From assembly GCA_037954235.1 (NCBI GenBank), contig JBBMOA010000018.1:10988001-11052000 (forward strand): a stretch of DNA of 64,000 nt, read 5' to 3'. Every line of letters starts with the position of its first letter. Position 1 is the stretch's first letter. Origin of the DNA: Aulostomus chinensis. Its lineage: Eukaryota > Chordata > Actinopteri > Syngnathiformes > Aulostomidae. Under the pieces are notes generated by a model, which saw only the letters and a program-made list of their open reading frames with translations, did not search any database and was not told the origin of the DNA. Below, in pieces: positions 22,763 to 36,124 of the stretch. The position numbers and the translations under genes are program-made.

Positions 22763-23359
22763 TGTTGGTGAGAAAGAAGACCAGCCACAAGCCCAGAGAA
22801 CTAACAGCTTTCTCCACCTGAGGAGACGTCAAATAAAAGCAGCTATTTGTGCACGGGATCCTCTCTGACACATAATATGATCACATGACCTCTGGAACAA
22901 TAGGATGACATCATCATTGTCATCATCATCATTCCACATATGACCCGTTTTTCAGGTTTTCTCTGCCTTTATGAGGAACGTGCTCGCACACTGAGCTGTG
23001 TTTGGTCTCTGATGTCAGGAGTCAATATATATAACTCTCTTTGAGGTTTAGGGACTTCATGAAACGGAGACAGCAAAAAGAACACAAGACCACCTCAGAG
23101 GTAAAGAGCACAAAGATTACAAAACAAACACTATGTCACATTAAACAGGTGGTGCTCACTTTTACTGACATGCCTGAGGGGCTACTTAAACTAGTGGTCT
23201 CTTTTGGTCATAAATCAATACATTAATATATAATAGAGAGACAGCTTGGTAAGTTTAAAGCAGGGGATTTATTTTTAAATTAGAAGCCACTATGTGGCGC
23301 TGTTCTATGCCACTGTCAGCTAAATGTAGCCTATATATGGTCATTTTTACCATATTTGG
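22763..23359. promoter_or_regulatory. candidate bidirectional promoter region
   Basis: Lies between the start of the minus-strand saposin-like gene and the candidate sun1 first exon. It contains repeated 'atcatcat' and a short AT-rich 'tatatataac' at 23026-23035. No clear core promoter element could be fixed for either direction; inferred from position only. Confidence 0.3.
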
Positions 23360-23530
23360 AATGAGGCGTGGTGTGACGCAGCGGTTGTGAGCGGAAAATG
23401 TGACCGTGTGCGGGAAAGGCGAACGTTAGAAGCAGGTCCTCTTTTGCAGTCGGTGAAGTTTGGACCAGAAGTAGACGTTTCTATGACTCCATGATAGAGA
23501 CGAAACGCCGGTCGGCAGTCAAGTCAGCAT
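23360..23530 (+). promoter_or_regulatory. candidate first (non-coding) exon of sun1
   Basis: CpG-containing stretch (gtgacgcagcgg, gaaacgccggtcgg) that ends at a strong donor, cagcat followed by gtgagt at 23531. No ATG frame continues into sun1, so it would be 5' UTR. The sun1 coding exon at 29350 begins after a clean acceptor 15 bases before its first ATG, so an upstream non-coding exon is required somewhere. Confidence 0.35.
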
Positions 23531-25639
23531 GTGAGTGAGTGACGCAAATTCATTCTTACACATAACGACTACATACCGTCTATGTGTGTTAAAGCTCGAC
23601 ACAAACTCAGGTGTGTTAAACGCGCTGAAATGGGTCCATGGTGCGTAGCGGTGTTGTCATTACCCTGCAACGGAGAGTTTCTTGAATTCCGTGTGAAAAG
23701 GTTTTCTACGGGGGTTTTGGTGCATTGCCAGGAAGTGAAACTGCACATGTGAGAAGATTCAGACTCTGGGCTCTCGTCCCTCCGCGCTCTGCCCTTAAAG
23801 AGGAAGCTAGAAGTCTGCGTGGAGGTTTGACAATGAACGTGTGTGTTCTGTTGGACGTGTAATCTGAAACAGGGCGGGTAGCTGGGTACGGTCTGATACC
23901 CGACTTCTAAAGTTCACGTTTGGTTACAAAAGTCGGTGAAGTACATGTTGTCCAGCAGGTGGCGCCTCGCTCAAACGCGTCTGTGAGGAACCTCCTACAG
24001 TCAGCTGTCGAGAACGTAGGCGCCCCTGATTCTGGAACAATACACATCTGTAAGTGTGTATTTAATGGTCGTTGGTTTTGGTTTTGGTTTTTTGCCGTGA
24101 TGTAATTCATGACATCCAAACATGATTGTGCTGTGCACACAGTAGGGCAGCATAATCCGTCGAATTTAAATGAAAATGCTGCAATTTTCAAACTGCATGA
24201 AGGTGCAATATTTAGTTGATGTTCAAGGTGTATCCAAATATCATTTTTTAATCAATTGTTTCTTATTCCACAACTTAAAAGATCCCTATTTAATATAGAT
24301 GCACTCAAAAATCATGCTTTGATCATTTTAATGTTATTCATTGAAAATGAGAATCATGATAATTCGATTATTATTATTGCAATTCGATTTTTTTTCAAAA
24401 CAAAAATCGATCTTTAGAAAACATTCGATCTTGACAATACAAATTAAATTAGACAACAACAAAAAGCCAAAGAAATACACTGGTATCTGAATTTCTGTAG
24501 AATTAAAAATATTCCCGAGATTGGTAACTGGAGGAGGAACAGATTGAGAGGTTGTTAAACCTACCTTTCTTCTGTGAAAGTGGATATAAAAGGATGGAAA
24601 TCTATTTGCACCACATTGACACTAAGGAAGTGGCTCACCATGGTGCTGATAAGTTCTACCTCAGCTGTATGTTCTTCCAATCTCTGTGTCGTTGTCAACT
24701 TGCTTGTTTTTTTTTTTTTAATTGCTGTTGTTTTTGTGTTTTTTTTTTTTTATAAAGACAGCAGGAAACTCTAGTTTTTGGAGTAACGTCTTGTCTGAAA
24801 ATCTCCTCTCATCCTACATTTTCTCTCTGTCCACGTTAAATTTACTCTTCGAAACGATTCGCGCTGGAGTTGCGCACCCAGCGATGACGAGTCACGTGTC
24901 CAGCTCTCTGGTCATTTTTAAACTTGTCTCTGTTTTGGGTTCTGGGACTTAGTGAGGGTTTTAGCACTCTGATTATTCCTGATCTGGATTTGACTGGAAA
25001 GGAGATTTGATTTGGCCGAGTGGTCGGCCTTTGATCTTCTAATCATATTTCTTCATTTTATGGTAAGAATTGATCTAATTTCTGTGGGGAAATGATAACG
25101 ACAGTTTGACGTAGTGAAGGTCGAAGGTCGTGATCTTTTTTTGGGGGGGGGGGGGGCTGGGAGCCTGAATTCCCTCATTTGCATGTTTAACTCATTAGAT
25201 TGTATCTAAATTAACATATTTTCGGTGAGCAGTGTTGCTACTTTGTGTTGCCAGGGCTGCAGGTTTTTACTGTCCTTAGTGCTTCTTGGTCAGTTCTTTC
25301 TTTCTTTCTTTCTGTCTTTCAATTTTTTAAACAAGTTCTTAAAAAGTGAGTTTCACAGGTGATTTAAATATTTTTTTCTAATTAAAATATCAGTATTTGG
25401 CACGAATGTGTCGATTATACTGCAAGAGGAAGTATCAGCATATACTGTAGTATATATTTAAAGGCTTCACTAGTACATGCCTACATTTATGGAATAGCAT
25501 TCTGCAGAGGGACATCGAAGGCAAGATAAGATGTGTGTACATATACACAGTGTGTATGTACGGTACATATATTTACACACACACACACTACTTAAGGCAC
25601 ACTTGCATACACGTATTGAAACAACTGAAATTGTTTCAA
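23531..25639. other. sun1 upstream intron or intergenic
   Basis: No coding exon recognised. A diverged 'attcgatt' rich segment at about 24340-24430 resembles fish hAT-type repeats. Poly-T and poly-G runs occur at 24700-24750 and 25142-25156, and (TTTC)n near 25290-25320. Confidence 0.4.
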
Positions 25640-26690
25640 TATGGACTAAATCACGCTTCTGTCTCCCCCTGCTTTCATGACTCTGCATGATGCTCGACAG
25701 CTAAAACACGCCAATATCCGCCGTGTCCAGACTGCCTGGTGCTCTGCGGTTCTGAGGTGGGGGGCTTCGGTGTCACACCAACAATGGTGTGAGTCTTCTT
25801 TATGCTCGCAGCCCCAGCAGCTGTCGGGACTGTGTGGTGGGAGCATGCCGCTGCAGCGGTGCGGTTTTCCTCCAATAGATTTAAAGAGCGCGTCCTGACC
25901 GACAATAGACGGCAGGCCGGGAGTGGGAGGATCAGCTCGGCGATCCTTCTGGCTTTGTTACGCCAGGGAAGCCATTTTGGAACTCCTGCTTGTCGTGCAC
26001 TAGCATAACACAACACCAGCTACTTGTAAACTTTTGTGTCTTTGCATACGAAAACCAACGTTGGAGAGCTGTCAGTGCGCAGCGAAAGATTACCGCAAGA
26101 TTCCCGTGTGTCCGGATTACTGGCAGAAGTTACGCGTCCTCCCCTAAGGGACTAGTGTGGATCTTCTTTTGCTCGTTTCAGAATGAAAACATATATGGAC
26201 TCCAAGCATACGGGCAAGTTGTCATGCAACCGTATTCATCAGCAAACACTCCAAGCGACACGTTTCTGTCGCGGATTTGCCGTTTTCGTTTCATCCCGAC
26301 AGATTCGTGTCTTCGCTGTGCTCCTGTTACCCGCAACTGTTTTGACAACGACCGCAATCTCGGGCCTCATTCCCAGAGCCGACCTCCTCACAGATCTGCT
26401 CTTACTATCGAATACGTTTTGTTTTTATACACCGAATCCGACTGCTAGAATTGTCCCTCAATAACATGGAAGCGTTAATTGCGCCTGAATGTTCAAAAAT
26501 GAAATTCTGCGTCTTTGCGCAAGGCTGTGAGTGGCGGCGCCGTCTACATACATGGCGTCTAAAATTAGCACCGAGCGACGTGAGAATCTTACGGGCTTAT
26601 ATGTCATCTGCTCCTACTCTATTTGTAGTTGTTGTCGATTTGATTACGCTGCCGAGTAGTTTGGACATACGCGCACTAGCCTGAGGACAG
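25640..26690. other. CpG-rich block, unassigned
   Basis: Richer in CG dinucleotides than its surroundings (for example gcggcgccgtc, gacacgtttctgtcgcgga, ccgagcgacgtgag). It carries a 152-codon plus-strand open frame at 25990-26448 and overlapping frames on both strands. None shows a domain, signal peptide or splice-compatible continuation I can recognise. It may be an alternative first exon and promoter of sun1, a solo LTR or a non-coding RNA gene. Confidence 0.3.
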
Positions 26691-28083
26691 TTGGCGGCAG
26701 GTGGTTGGCGTGGAGTAGCGTGCAAAACAGATGTGCGACACATGCAGGTGTCGGATGGGAAATGTGTGTCGCATGTTTACACTGTAGTGATATGTGTGTG
26801 TGTGTGTGTGTGTGCTGCCAGCGTGGTCTGATCATGTTCAGCCTGTCTCCTGAATGCTAATGCTAATGTAAAGTATCCATTATTCTCCTCTCTAGTTTTA
26901 TAGCTGCAGAATGTTCATGTAGCATCATAGCAGAAGTCCATGGGTCAAAAACTAATCCTGGATTTATTAAAGTAGCCACCCCCCCCCCCACACACACACA
27001 CACAGAGATATTTGTTCCTGCTTATCCGTCTTTTCAGCTTGAAGACTTTGGGGTTTGGATTTGAAACATGATTACAATTACTGGTTGGAGACTTTAGTGG
27101 TGGATTTTAGGAAAAGCGTCTGGTTTCATGGCTCTGAGCTGTTGCATCAGTTCTGTGTTTGCTCTCCCGAGATGAGAGGTGGTTCTGGTCCTGGATCTGA
27201 GGGAGGTCTGGTTAATGGCCCAGAGAGCAGAGGGCTGCTTGAGCTGGAGGACAAACCGTATCGATATTTGTAAAGTGTGAGTGTGGTCTTTAGGGGAAGC
27301 TCAGTGAATGGAGGTGAAAGGGTATGATGTCATCAAAGGACATAGTGTGGGACCGCCTACATGTATGTTAGCTGATACGCTGACGTGATGCTGGAGTTTC
27401 AGAGGGTTCGACTCTTTTTTCTTTTTTTTTTTTAACTTTTAGGAGTCCAAACTTCTAACGGACTCGGGACAGACTGTTCTCATGCGTTTGGCTCTTAAGT
27501 TCTGTAAAACGGCAACATGAAGCTGGTGTTAGTAGGTGACTGTCAGTGGTATCACATGATATGATAATGATCCTTTAATAGCAGCGATCCTCGGCCTCCA
27601 TGAACACGCACTTCTGCTATGCTCCACAGAAGAACCAGAGGCAGCGCTTTCCTCTGTGTTTCATCAGTGATCAACACATCTGTCCACAGATCTACATCGA
27701 TAAATATGGACCCCTAATTGGCAACAAATGGGTCTTTTTATTTTATCCTCAGATTTCACCAGGCCGACACACGCAGTTGAAACTGGTTCACAGTCATGAG
27801 CACATACCGGTGTGTGTGTGTGTGTTTCTTGTCTCCTTCTGATTGGCTGGCGTGTGGCTCCTCACTGATATTTTTAGCTCTGCTCATAGTGGTTGTACTT
27901 GGAGCACTTGATATTTTTCGGAGGTGACTCTCGGTTCAAAGGTTTGAGGGCGACTGTAATGCAGGCGTCTAGGGGCTAAACTATACATACTAGCACGGGC
28001 GGTGTGTGTGAGGGAAACCATCCCAGACTTTGAAAACCCCTGAAAGAGAATACTCGCTTTCTTTCTTTCTTTCTCTCTCTCTG

Positions 28084-28115
<32 letters not shown>

Positions 28116-28800
28116 ATTCTAGTTTATTTGCTCATTTTATAAGATGACATTCAATCCTTATTCAATTTTCTCATTAATTCTACGGTTTCAGTCAACAAAA
28201 AGGAGAGAAAAGAGGAAAACCTGACACCTGCCTCTATCTTAATAATGTTCTTCTTCTTAGTAATATCATAAAATTTAAGACAGAGATGTCCTCAGCAGTA
28301 CATACTAAAACAATTACTGCTGTCACACCAGTTATATTGTTGAATTGTATTAATACATATAAGAAAATACATATAAAAGCATGAAGATGCAAAACAAACA
28401 TTTGTGCAGTGCTCTTTCCTTAAGGTTTTCTTTTTAACTAAATTATCAGCAATAGCAAACTTTTACTAAATAAAAGTAATAGCATTTGTGCAGTACTGCT
28501 TGACATACACTTGCTTTTTGCAGTTCTATAATGAATCCTACGGCACTCGTTAATTAGCCTGTTAGGACCAGAAATACTTGTTTGATCAAACAGTCTGACT
28601 TTGTCATTTTAGAGAGTTTGTATATGTTGATCATACATGTACTCATTTAACCGCTGCTAATTATTTACGCTAACGTGTTTGTGCGGCCTGTCAACATAAG
28701 GCAGGTTTGAATGTGAGAGGCAGAACCTTCAGGCCAGTTGTTTCCCGCCCGTTGCCTTAACCTCAGCCCCACCCCTCTGTTTCATAATACTGCTTTTTTC
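26691..28800. other. sun1 upstream intron, nothing recognised
   Basis: Contains (GT)n at 26797-26814, a C run plus (CA)n at 26980-27004 and (TTTC)/(TC)n at 28058-28114. No exon or transposon identified. Confidence 0.4.
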
Positions 28801-28829
28801 TGTGTGTGGCGCTCACACAAGCAGCCACA

Positions 28830-29000
28830 GTGGGAGAGTAGCTGCCCTGGCAGGAGCCTGCTCAGAGCGAAACAGAGAGAAACCTAGAGAGAGAGAGAGC
28901 GAGCGAGCGAGCGAGCGAGGGGACCATCAGTTGCTCCGTCCGGTCTCTACCAGCCTGACAAGGGAAGAAAGGACAAGTTATTCGTTGCTGCCTCCCTCAC
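28830..29000 (+). promoter_or_regulatory. second candidate first exon of sun1
   Basis: GA-rich stretch with (GA)n and (GCGA)n around 28885-28920. It is followed by 'cctccctcactg' and a possible donor gtgtcc at 29002, some 350 bases before the sun1 coding exon. This is a plausible alternative transcription start; there is no direct evidence for the start site. Confidence 0.25.
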
Positions 29001-29364
29001 TGGTGTCCTCTGTCAACAACCAGCCGGAGCCAAGATGCAGGAAGAGGTTTGGCCAAAGGCAGAATCAGAGTAGCGTTGTTGTGTTCTTTTGGGGGGTGGG
29101 GGGGTCTGTTTGTGAGAGCGAGGCAGAAACTAGTGCTATCTTGGAGAGCAGCCCAGTGAATTGAGAATTTGGAAAGAGGCATTAACGCTGAGGCAGAACG
29201 TACTTCTCTGCATTACAACACGTTTAACACAGAGAGACATGCTGAACATGACAGTGTTTGTGTGTGTGTGCGCTCATTAACCCCCCACCCCCTAACATGT
29301 CAGCTTTGGCTTATAGCGTGCTATCCTTTTGCATCCTTGATTCTTACAGTCTAAACAAAGAAGA

Positions 29365-31852
29365 ATGACCATGGATTTTTCTCAGCTGCACACGTACATG
29401 CCACCACAGTGTGCCCCGGAGAACACCGGCTATACCTACTCTCTCAGGTGAGACCTTGGCGCTGCAGCGTCTCAACAGCTAGGCATCTCAGTTACTGTCA
29501 CGTGTGGCTCCCGGAAGCTCAGAGAATTCACTTAGAATGTAATGTAGTTGTCCCCGCTGTATTTAATCAACGGCTTCATGTCCTGGAGCATAATTGGACC
29601 TCATCACATGCTTTGTTGCTTTGATTGATTTGAGTTTGTGGTTCAGTGTTGTCCGTTAAGTCGTGTATTAGTAGGTTTTCTAGGTGCCAAATGATCCCGA
29701 GGTGACTTTGCACTCACTGCGTCTGAACTGGTTCTGCACCTTTTTGCTTCCCACTTTTGCAGAGCTTTTAAAGACTTGACGGACCTCCCCTCGATTTGTG
29801 TTTAGTGACTCTGCAGGTTTGCGCGGCTGTCTTTCTCTCAGCTGATTCATAATTGTGATCATTAGCTTCCCTATTATATAAGAAGTGAATTATGAATGCA
29901 ATCACTAGAGTCGGATATAGTCTCTTTTTTTTTTTTGTACATTGTGTTTTGTTTTTGTTGTATGTTTTTCTGTAACTTCCAGAAGTTCTTTTCCCCTTAA
30001 AATGTGGTTGTGGTTTGATGACTCAGCCTCATGATTCAGTTGGTATGTGTGGGGAATCAGCGAGTCTTCCACAGGGTATAAACAAAGTGCAGTTAATTTT
30101 CTTAAATAGTGGAGTCACAATACCCCATTTTACTTTGCTCTAAACTCCGGACCCACAGACACTTAGGCACATACCATCTCTGTAACACGAGTCTCTCCCG
30201 TCTTGCCCCTCCTTCCTGTGTGTACATTGTCTCTAACGCTCCTCAAGGCGAGGGCGTGGTTGCCACTTCACCAGGAAGGTCTGAGCATGTGAAGGAATGT
30301 TACTGTCTTCAGTAATGTCACCGCTGCTATCGGCGGAAAGGTGGCGCGTAGGTCAGGAAATGAAATATGGCTTTTTACTCTATTTCTGGCTTTAGGGAAA
30401 GGAAGAGTTATTGCATGACTGAGGCTACGAATTTGAACTGTTATTATGTTTTACAGCAGTGTTTTGCAGAAGAGTGAAAACCGGCAGGTCTCAGTGTGTT
30501 GTGCTGGTTTCCATTTAACTCGACAGGTTCAGGCTGTGGTGACATGCATGTGGGTACGCCATGTTGAATGTGTTGGCACCTGTGGGAATGGCATTGAAGT
30601 GCAGTGAGAATTATAGCCTGTTGGATGCAAGTGGGGAGCTTGAATGTCACTGAAGACACTTAAGATATTCCACTCAACTACGCTGAGAGTTGGAGCACCA
30701 GCTAACTGTTTTTCTTGATGACACCTTACAAAGCCTGAGCCGGTACTACCACCATGCTAGATTCTGTTCAGCAGCCCACTTGAGGCTCACGCTCGACCTG
30801 TCAGACTTGTTAAATACTTCACCAATACAAATATTGTAGCTTAATTATTTGCACATTGCTATTTGTATTTCCATTCAAATGTTTTTTTAAGCTGTTGATT
30901 TGAAGACACGGAAATGCACTTTCAGCAGTGTTTCCATCAACTGGTTAGAGGTAGAAGGTGGCGGTATGGGCAGTGTACATGGCTGTAACAGATGGTAGAA
31001 GACAACCCTAAAATGGAGAGGTCTTGTGGAGTTGCCTTCGGCTGGACAAGTTGGAATTGTTTTGAAATACCCTGCTAAGATAAAGATTCGCTAATGTTAC
31101 CTCAGGGTTTATTCGGGGGGCGGGGGGGACTTTTCTTTTTTCTTCTTTTTATAAAATATCTCCATTTCTCGCATTAAAATTTGTGGATGGAAACTCAACC
31201 AGGTGCATACCTGCTGTTGATTCACAGCTGTCTGCACCTTTCGGGTGCTTGTGCTAAATTTTGCTTTAAAGGAGTTTGGCTAAATATGGAGCAATCAGGT
31301 CCTGAGCAGAATGAAGGTGATGTGAACAGTCACGAGCCACGCCACTCCGAGTTGTTCTCTACCATCATTATGCTGATTTTTGAGTCCAGAATCAAAACTT
31401 CACAATAATAATTTGTGAACAATATTTCACCTTTTTAAAAAGCAGATTTTGCCTCTGAAATCCTTGAGCTTGAGCTCAAAAATATTTTTTTCCCTTCTCG
31501 CATCACTTTTTTGACTCAAACGCAGCCACATATATTAGCTTGATGCTAATGTGGACTGATGGCTAATTACAGCAACAACTGTCTGTTTACACTCGTGGGT
31601 GCATCGTCCAGTGTTAGCAATATCTTCTATCCAGCCGTATGCTCTGTAATCCGTTTTGAGAGTTGGTAAACAGACATTTAAAAAAAATTTGGGGGGGGGG
31701 GGGTTGGCAGTTTTGTTGTTGTCAGCCTACAGCAGCCATTAGGTTACAGGCAAATATATACGTGGCTGACTCTTTCTGCATTCTGCTGTCACAACGATGT
31801 AATGCTGCTCAAGACACCTATTTGTTGTGAGTACTTGGAAAACCAAAGTAGT

Positions 31853-31890
<38 letters not shown>

Positions 31891-34800
31891 AGGGTGGGGG
31901 GGGGGTAAAGTCCTGCTTTAAAATCATGGCATCTCATCCTGTTTGGCTTTTTTGACAATGATGCAGCAAAAAAAAAAAGAGAGACTCAGCACCAGCTTCT
32001 GAACTGATGAAGCAACATTTAGGGGTGTGACTGACCTACAAAATTCACAGGAACACAGATTGTTTCACTTTCTCTGTGTATCATGTCGGCTGCGTAGTGC
32101 ACACAAGGAGTCCCACTGCTGAGGTAAAACAAGCTAACCGTGTTCCTCTGTGGTCAGCTGAGGAGCTATTAACGAACCTCCCAGTCACAACGGCGGCCTT
32201 GATCCCAAGATTACACTAATAGTTTATGCTCTCCGACAAGCCAGTTGACAGATTGCTGGCTTTTATTGGCCTGTGAAGCGTTAACCCAGGGCTTCTGTGT
32301 GTCTCTGTACATGTTGGGTTAATATTAGAATGTTAATCATTTGTATTAGCTGATTCAGAGTTCACACACATCAACCCAGAGTCTTTTAGCTCATTGTGTG
32401 CCTGAAAGGGAGAACCGTAGAGCCACAGAGGGAGTCAGGTGACAGAAACCGTTGGCCCATCTGTTGTCAAACCTCAAAAGAGCAGTGACAAGCTTGTGGC
32501 CTTGAAATGGTCCGAAAGAAAGAAAGAGGCATGATGCCAGCCAACTACGTTCTGGTTCCATACACTCGCACGCGCACACACACACACACACACACACAAG
32601 AGAGAGACTGTTACAGCCTAGACCAGCAGCAACCCCGTGTTACTGTGATTAATACTGTAATTACCGTGGGAGAAAGCACTTTGATAAATAGACTTACAAG
32701 GCCTTCATGGGAGAAGTGGGAGGTTTCACTTCACCTCGAAGCTGCTCACTCTTGTAGCAAACACTGCAAAACTTTACATTGACTCTCTATTGCCTGTTTG
32801 TTGCGAATACAAGAGTCAAAGCAGGGCTGCACCAGCTTGATATCTAAAAAAAAGTCAAAAGATTAAAATTAAAATCGAAGTGTCATTGTTTTGACTAAAT
32901 ATTGCGATATTAGAGGGAAAGCATTTTCATTCATCATAAAAGACCAGTTTAAATGACTATGGTGTCAATTTGTATGCAGGGTCACTGGAATGAATTGTTA
33001 TTATTACGATTAACATTTGTCCCATCGCAGCGAGAAGGTTGAAAGTTGCGGGTGCTAGCAGCCTTTTAGAATGGGGCCGCAGTTCCAGTTCCAGGGAGGT
33101 GCGTGTCAGGCTGTCCAGCAGGCAATGGCGTAAGGGCAAGTCATCATATGTTTGTTTTTTGTTGTTGGAAATACTCATTTTCAGCAGTTCTTCAGAAGGG
33201 TAAAATGCGTTGTTGCTGGCAAAACGTTCCAGACAACAACAAAAAAAGAACATACAGTTAACTGGACAAAACAGTAAGACACTCAGCCCCGGAGTGAAGT
33301 AGGCGGAGATTTATGCTTCTCTGCGTTGATGGAAACGCTCTCATGTGGATTAAATGGGTTAGCATTCCGAGTCCTCGTTCAGCTCCCATACAGGCATGCA
33401 AATAAAAGCTCTCAATGTTTTTCGCTCACTACAACAATCAAAGCGGTGCAGAGGTTCTCTTTGGTTCAGCCTCGACGACTTGCTCGCTGAAAACGGGCAT
33501 GTGTGAGCTGTGTGTTTACTCACACAGACCCTTCATATTTTATGATGCTGGAAGTGGGTCAGTGGGGCCCCTGGTGTCCTCAACCCCCCAGTCCCCCTCC
33601 TGGGACAGTTGGATAACAGCAGTAGTGATCAGACAAGCGATAATACTTAATACTTTCCAACCATTTCAATTTAAAAAGTAATTTTGTTTAAATTACCTCA
33701 AAATGTGAAGTCTTTAAATAGTAGGGATGTAACGATTCGTTTTAACGACCATTCGATTTGTATCACAATTCGTGGTTATCGATACGATTCAGGGATACTC
33801 TTGGTTCATTTAGAACGAAACGATCCGACGCCATTGAGTGACTTGAAATTAGGAGAATCTGTGCTCGACAGCTGATGTACTAGATGAAGAGTCCCTGTCA
33901 CTTTCCACGGAAGATATGAAAGAAATGCAGAAAAACTAAATGATAATAATAAAGAGACTTAAGCGGGCAAATGAACAAGTACAACCATGAGTCATCAGCA
34001 TCCCTCCTTTCACATTTGGGAAGCTAACAGATTTCTTTTGGTCTCAGTTCTGTTGCACATCATTGTGACAGCATCTCTTTTTCCAAACCAGTACAGTTGA
34101 ATTTTGAAGCGGCCCTCTTTTGTTGGAATACTTGTTGTGGCCCCTGCTGTGCAACCTCGTGAGAGTTTAAAGTCACGACTGTTAACCGCTTTTCGAGCTT
34201 TCACTACTACGATGAAAATAAACCCTGGCGAATGTTCTAAAGCTTGCACGTCTTCTTGTGGGCGCGCGAGGCATATGTTGACGACAGAAGCGTTTGCATT
34301 TCTGTGTGCGCCAGGCTTGTGTTCTTTTGTGAACGGCATCTGTCTGTTGGAAATGGTGTATAAGTCCAGACTCTGCTACTGAACCAGGAGGCTGTTTGGA
34401 GGAGTCGTCATAGCAACATGAAATGGCACACTGTTATGATATAGTGTGGCGAGAGAGAGAGGGGCAGAAGGAGAGTGTGGGAGGGGAAAATGAGGATGGG
34501 ATGGAATGATCCTAATTGGTGCCAAATAAAACCCACCCAGGGATGGAAATCCAAAGGCTCTCGTTAGCGTACTTCTACTTCCTGGCCTCTAGTAAATATA
34601 GACCCCCGCATCTCAGGGGAGAGACGACTTTTTCCGCTCTGTAGCAGTTTTAGGGAACAGAAGGATGGAGTGTGCTCTGTGTTTATGCTCTGATTTGGTA
34701 TTTATCTCCCAAAGATTACCAGAGGCTCTCGCAGCTGAATTTCACAGAATAATTGAGTGCAGTGTAATTGCAGTAAACACGGTCTCGATGGGGAGGAGCA

Positions 34801-35488
34801 TCAAGTAAACGGCTGGGAAACAAAATAGTCTGTACATTTCAGACAAATTAGAGTCCCCAAGTCTCTACGCTCGTTTCCTGCAGGCAGTGATCAGATTTGG
34901 ATTCAGTCGGTGTGGTGCTCACTGTCCCATTTATTAACACTGTGTGTTGTCCTTTGAGACGATGATGCAAAACAGTCTCCACCAAACATGGTGGGTGTCA
35001 CAAAGCTGCTGGTGGTAAAAGAAGTCATACATAGTAAAAATAACATTACATTTATATAGCACTTTTCTTACCACCCCAAAGTAGTTATCACAAGTAAAAG
35101 ACACAGGGCATATAAAAGAAGTCGTTTTATTTTTGTGCTAAATTAACAGGATGATAAAATGAGAAGATATGACAAAAATGCACAGCAACCATTTCCAGAA
35201 GCCTGCACACATCTGATGGAATATTTTCATGTTTCGCTTGAGGATTTTCATAGGTGTCAAGATTAAAATGGAGTCTTTTTAGGACAACAATCTTTGTTAC
35301 TTTTATTTGAAAAGCAAGTGTTTTCCTCTAACTTTTATATTTCCATTAAAACACACATCCCTTCTTTTTGTAAACTTGTGTGTTCTGTGTATGTGAGATT
35401 GTGTGTGAAAGTGTGTGTGTAGCCCTTCTGGCATATTGGCCACACTTGTGGTTTTGACACTGAGATTTACAATCCATGTGGTTTCTAT

Positions 35489-35558
<70 letters not shown>

Positions 35559-36088
35559 GCACTTGTGTGGCTTGAGTTTTAAGCCATCCTGGTGAGGGCA
35601 TTCTGATTATTCCTTGCTTTCTGAGACAACTTCAGAGCTCGGTTTGAGGGTTTAGACTCGGGTTTAGGGTTGAGGTTGAGTTTAAGATTAAGGTTGAGAT
35701 AGATTTAGAGGCTTGGGAATTGATTCTATTGATTAAAGTCCTCCCAGATTGTTCTACAAAAGTAGTAGAGTCATTATCCGACTGCTAAACGCTCTGAAAG
35801 GTGGGGTGAAACTTGTTTGAGGAGGGGGCTGTAACCTGCTGCAAAATTGGCCAGAATTGACCTGTAGACTGTCCGACTTTGTGCTACGTGTCTTAACTGG
35901 AAGGCTACTCATCTGCATGCCACAGGAAGGATTTTGATCTCTTAAGTTTTTTCATTGTTGTTCAAATATTGCAGCAAACCATATTGATATTTTTTTTTAC
36001 AGTTTAGACATTTTTATGTGATTAAAAATTAGCTGTTGGGTGCAACCTTGATTCTTATGTAGTTTTACATGTACATCTGTGTGTATAT

Positions 36089-36124
<36 letters not shown>

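Noticed and set aside
25990..26448. 152-codon frame as a protein gene
   Set aside because: No domain, signal or splice continuation; the overlapping frame 26183-26464 on the same strand is equally open, which suggests composition rather than coding.
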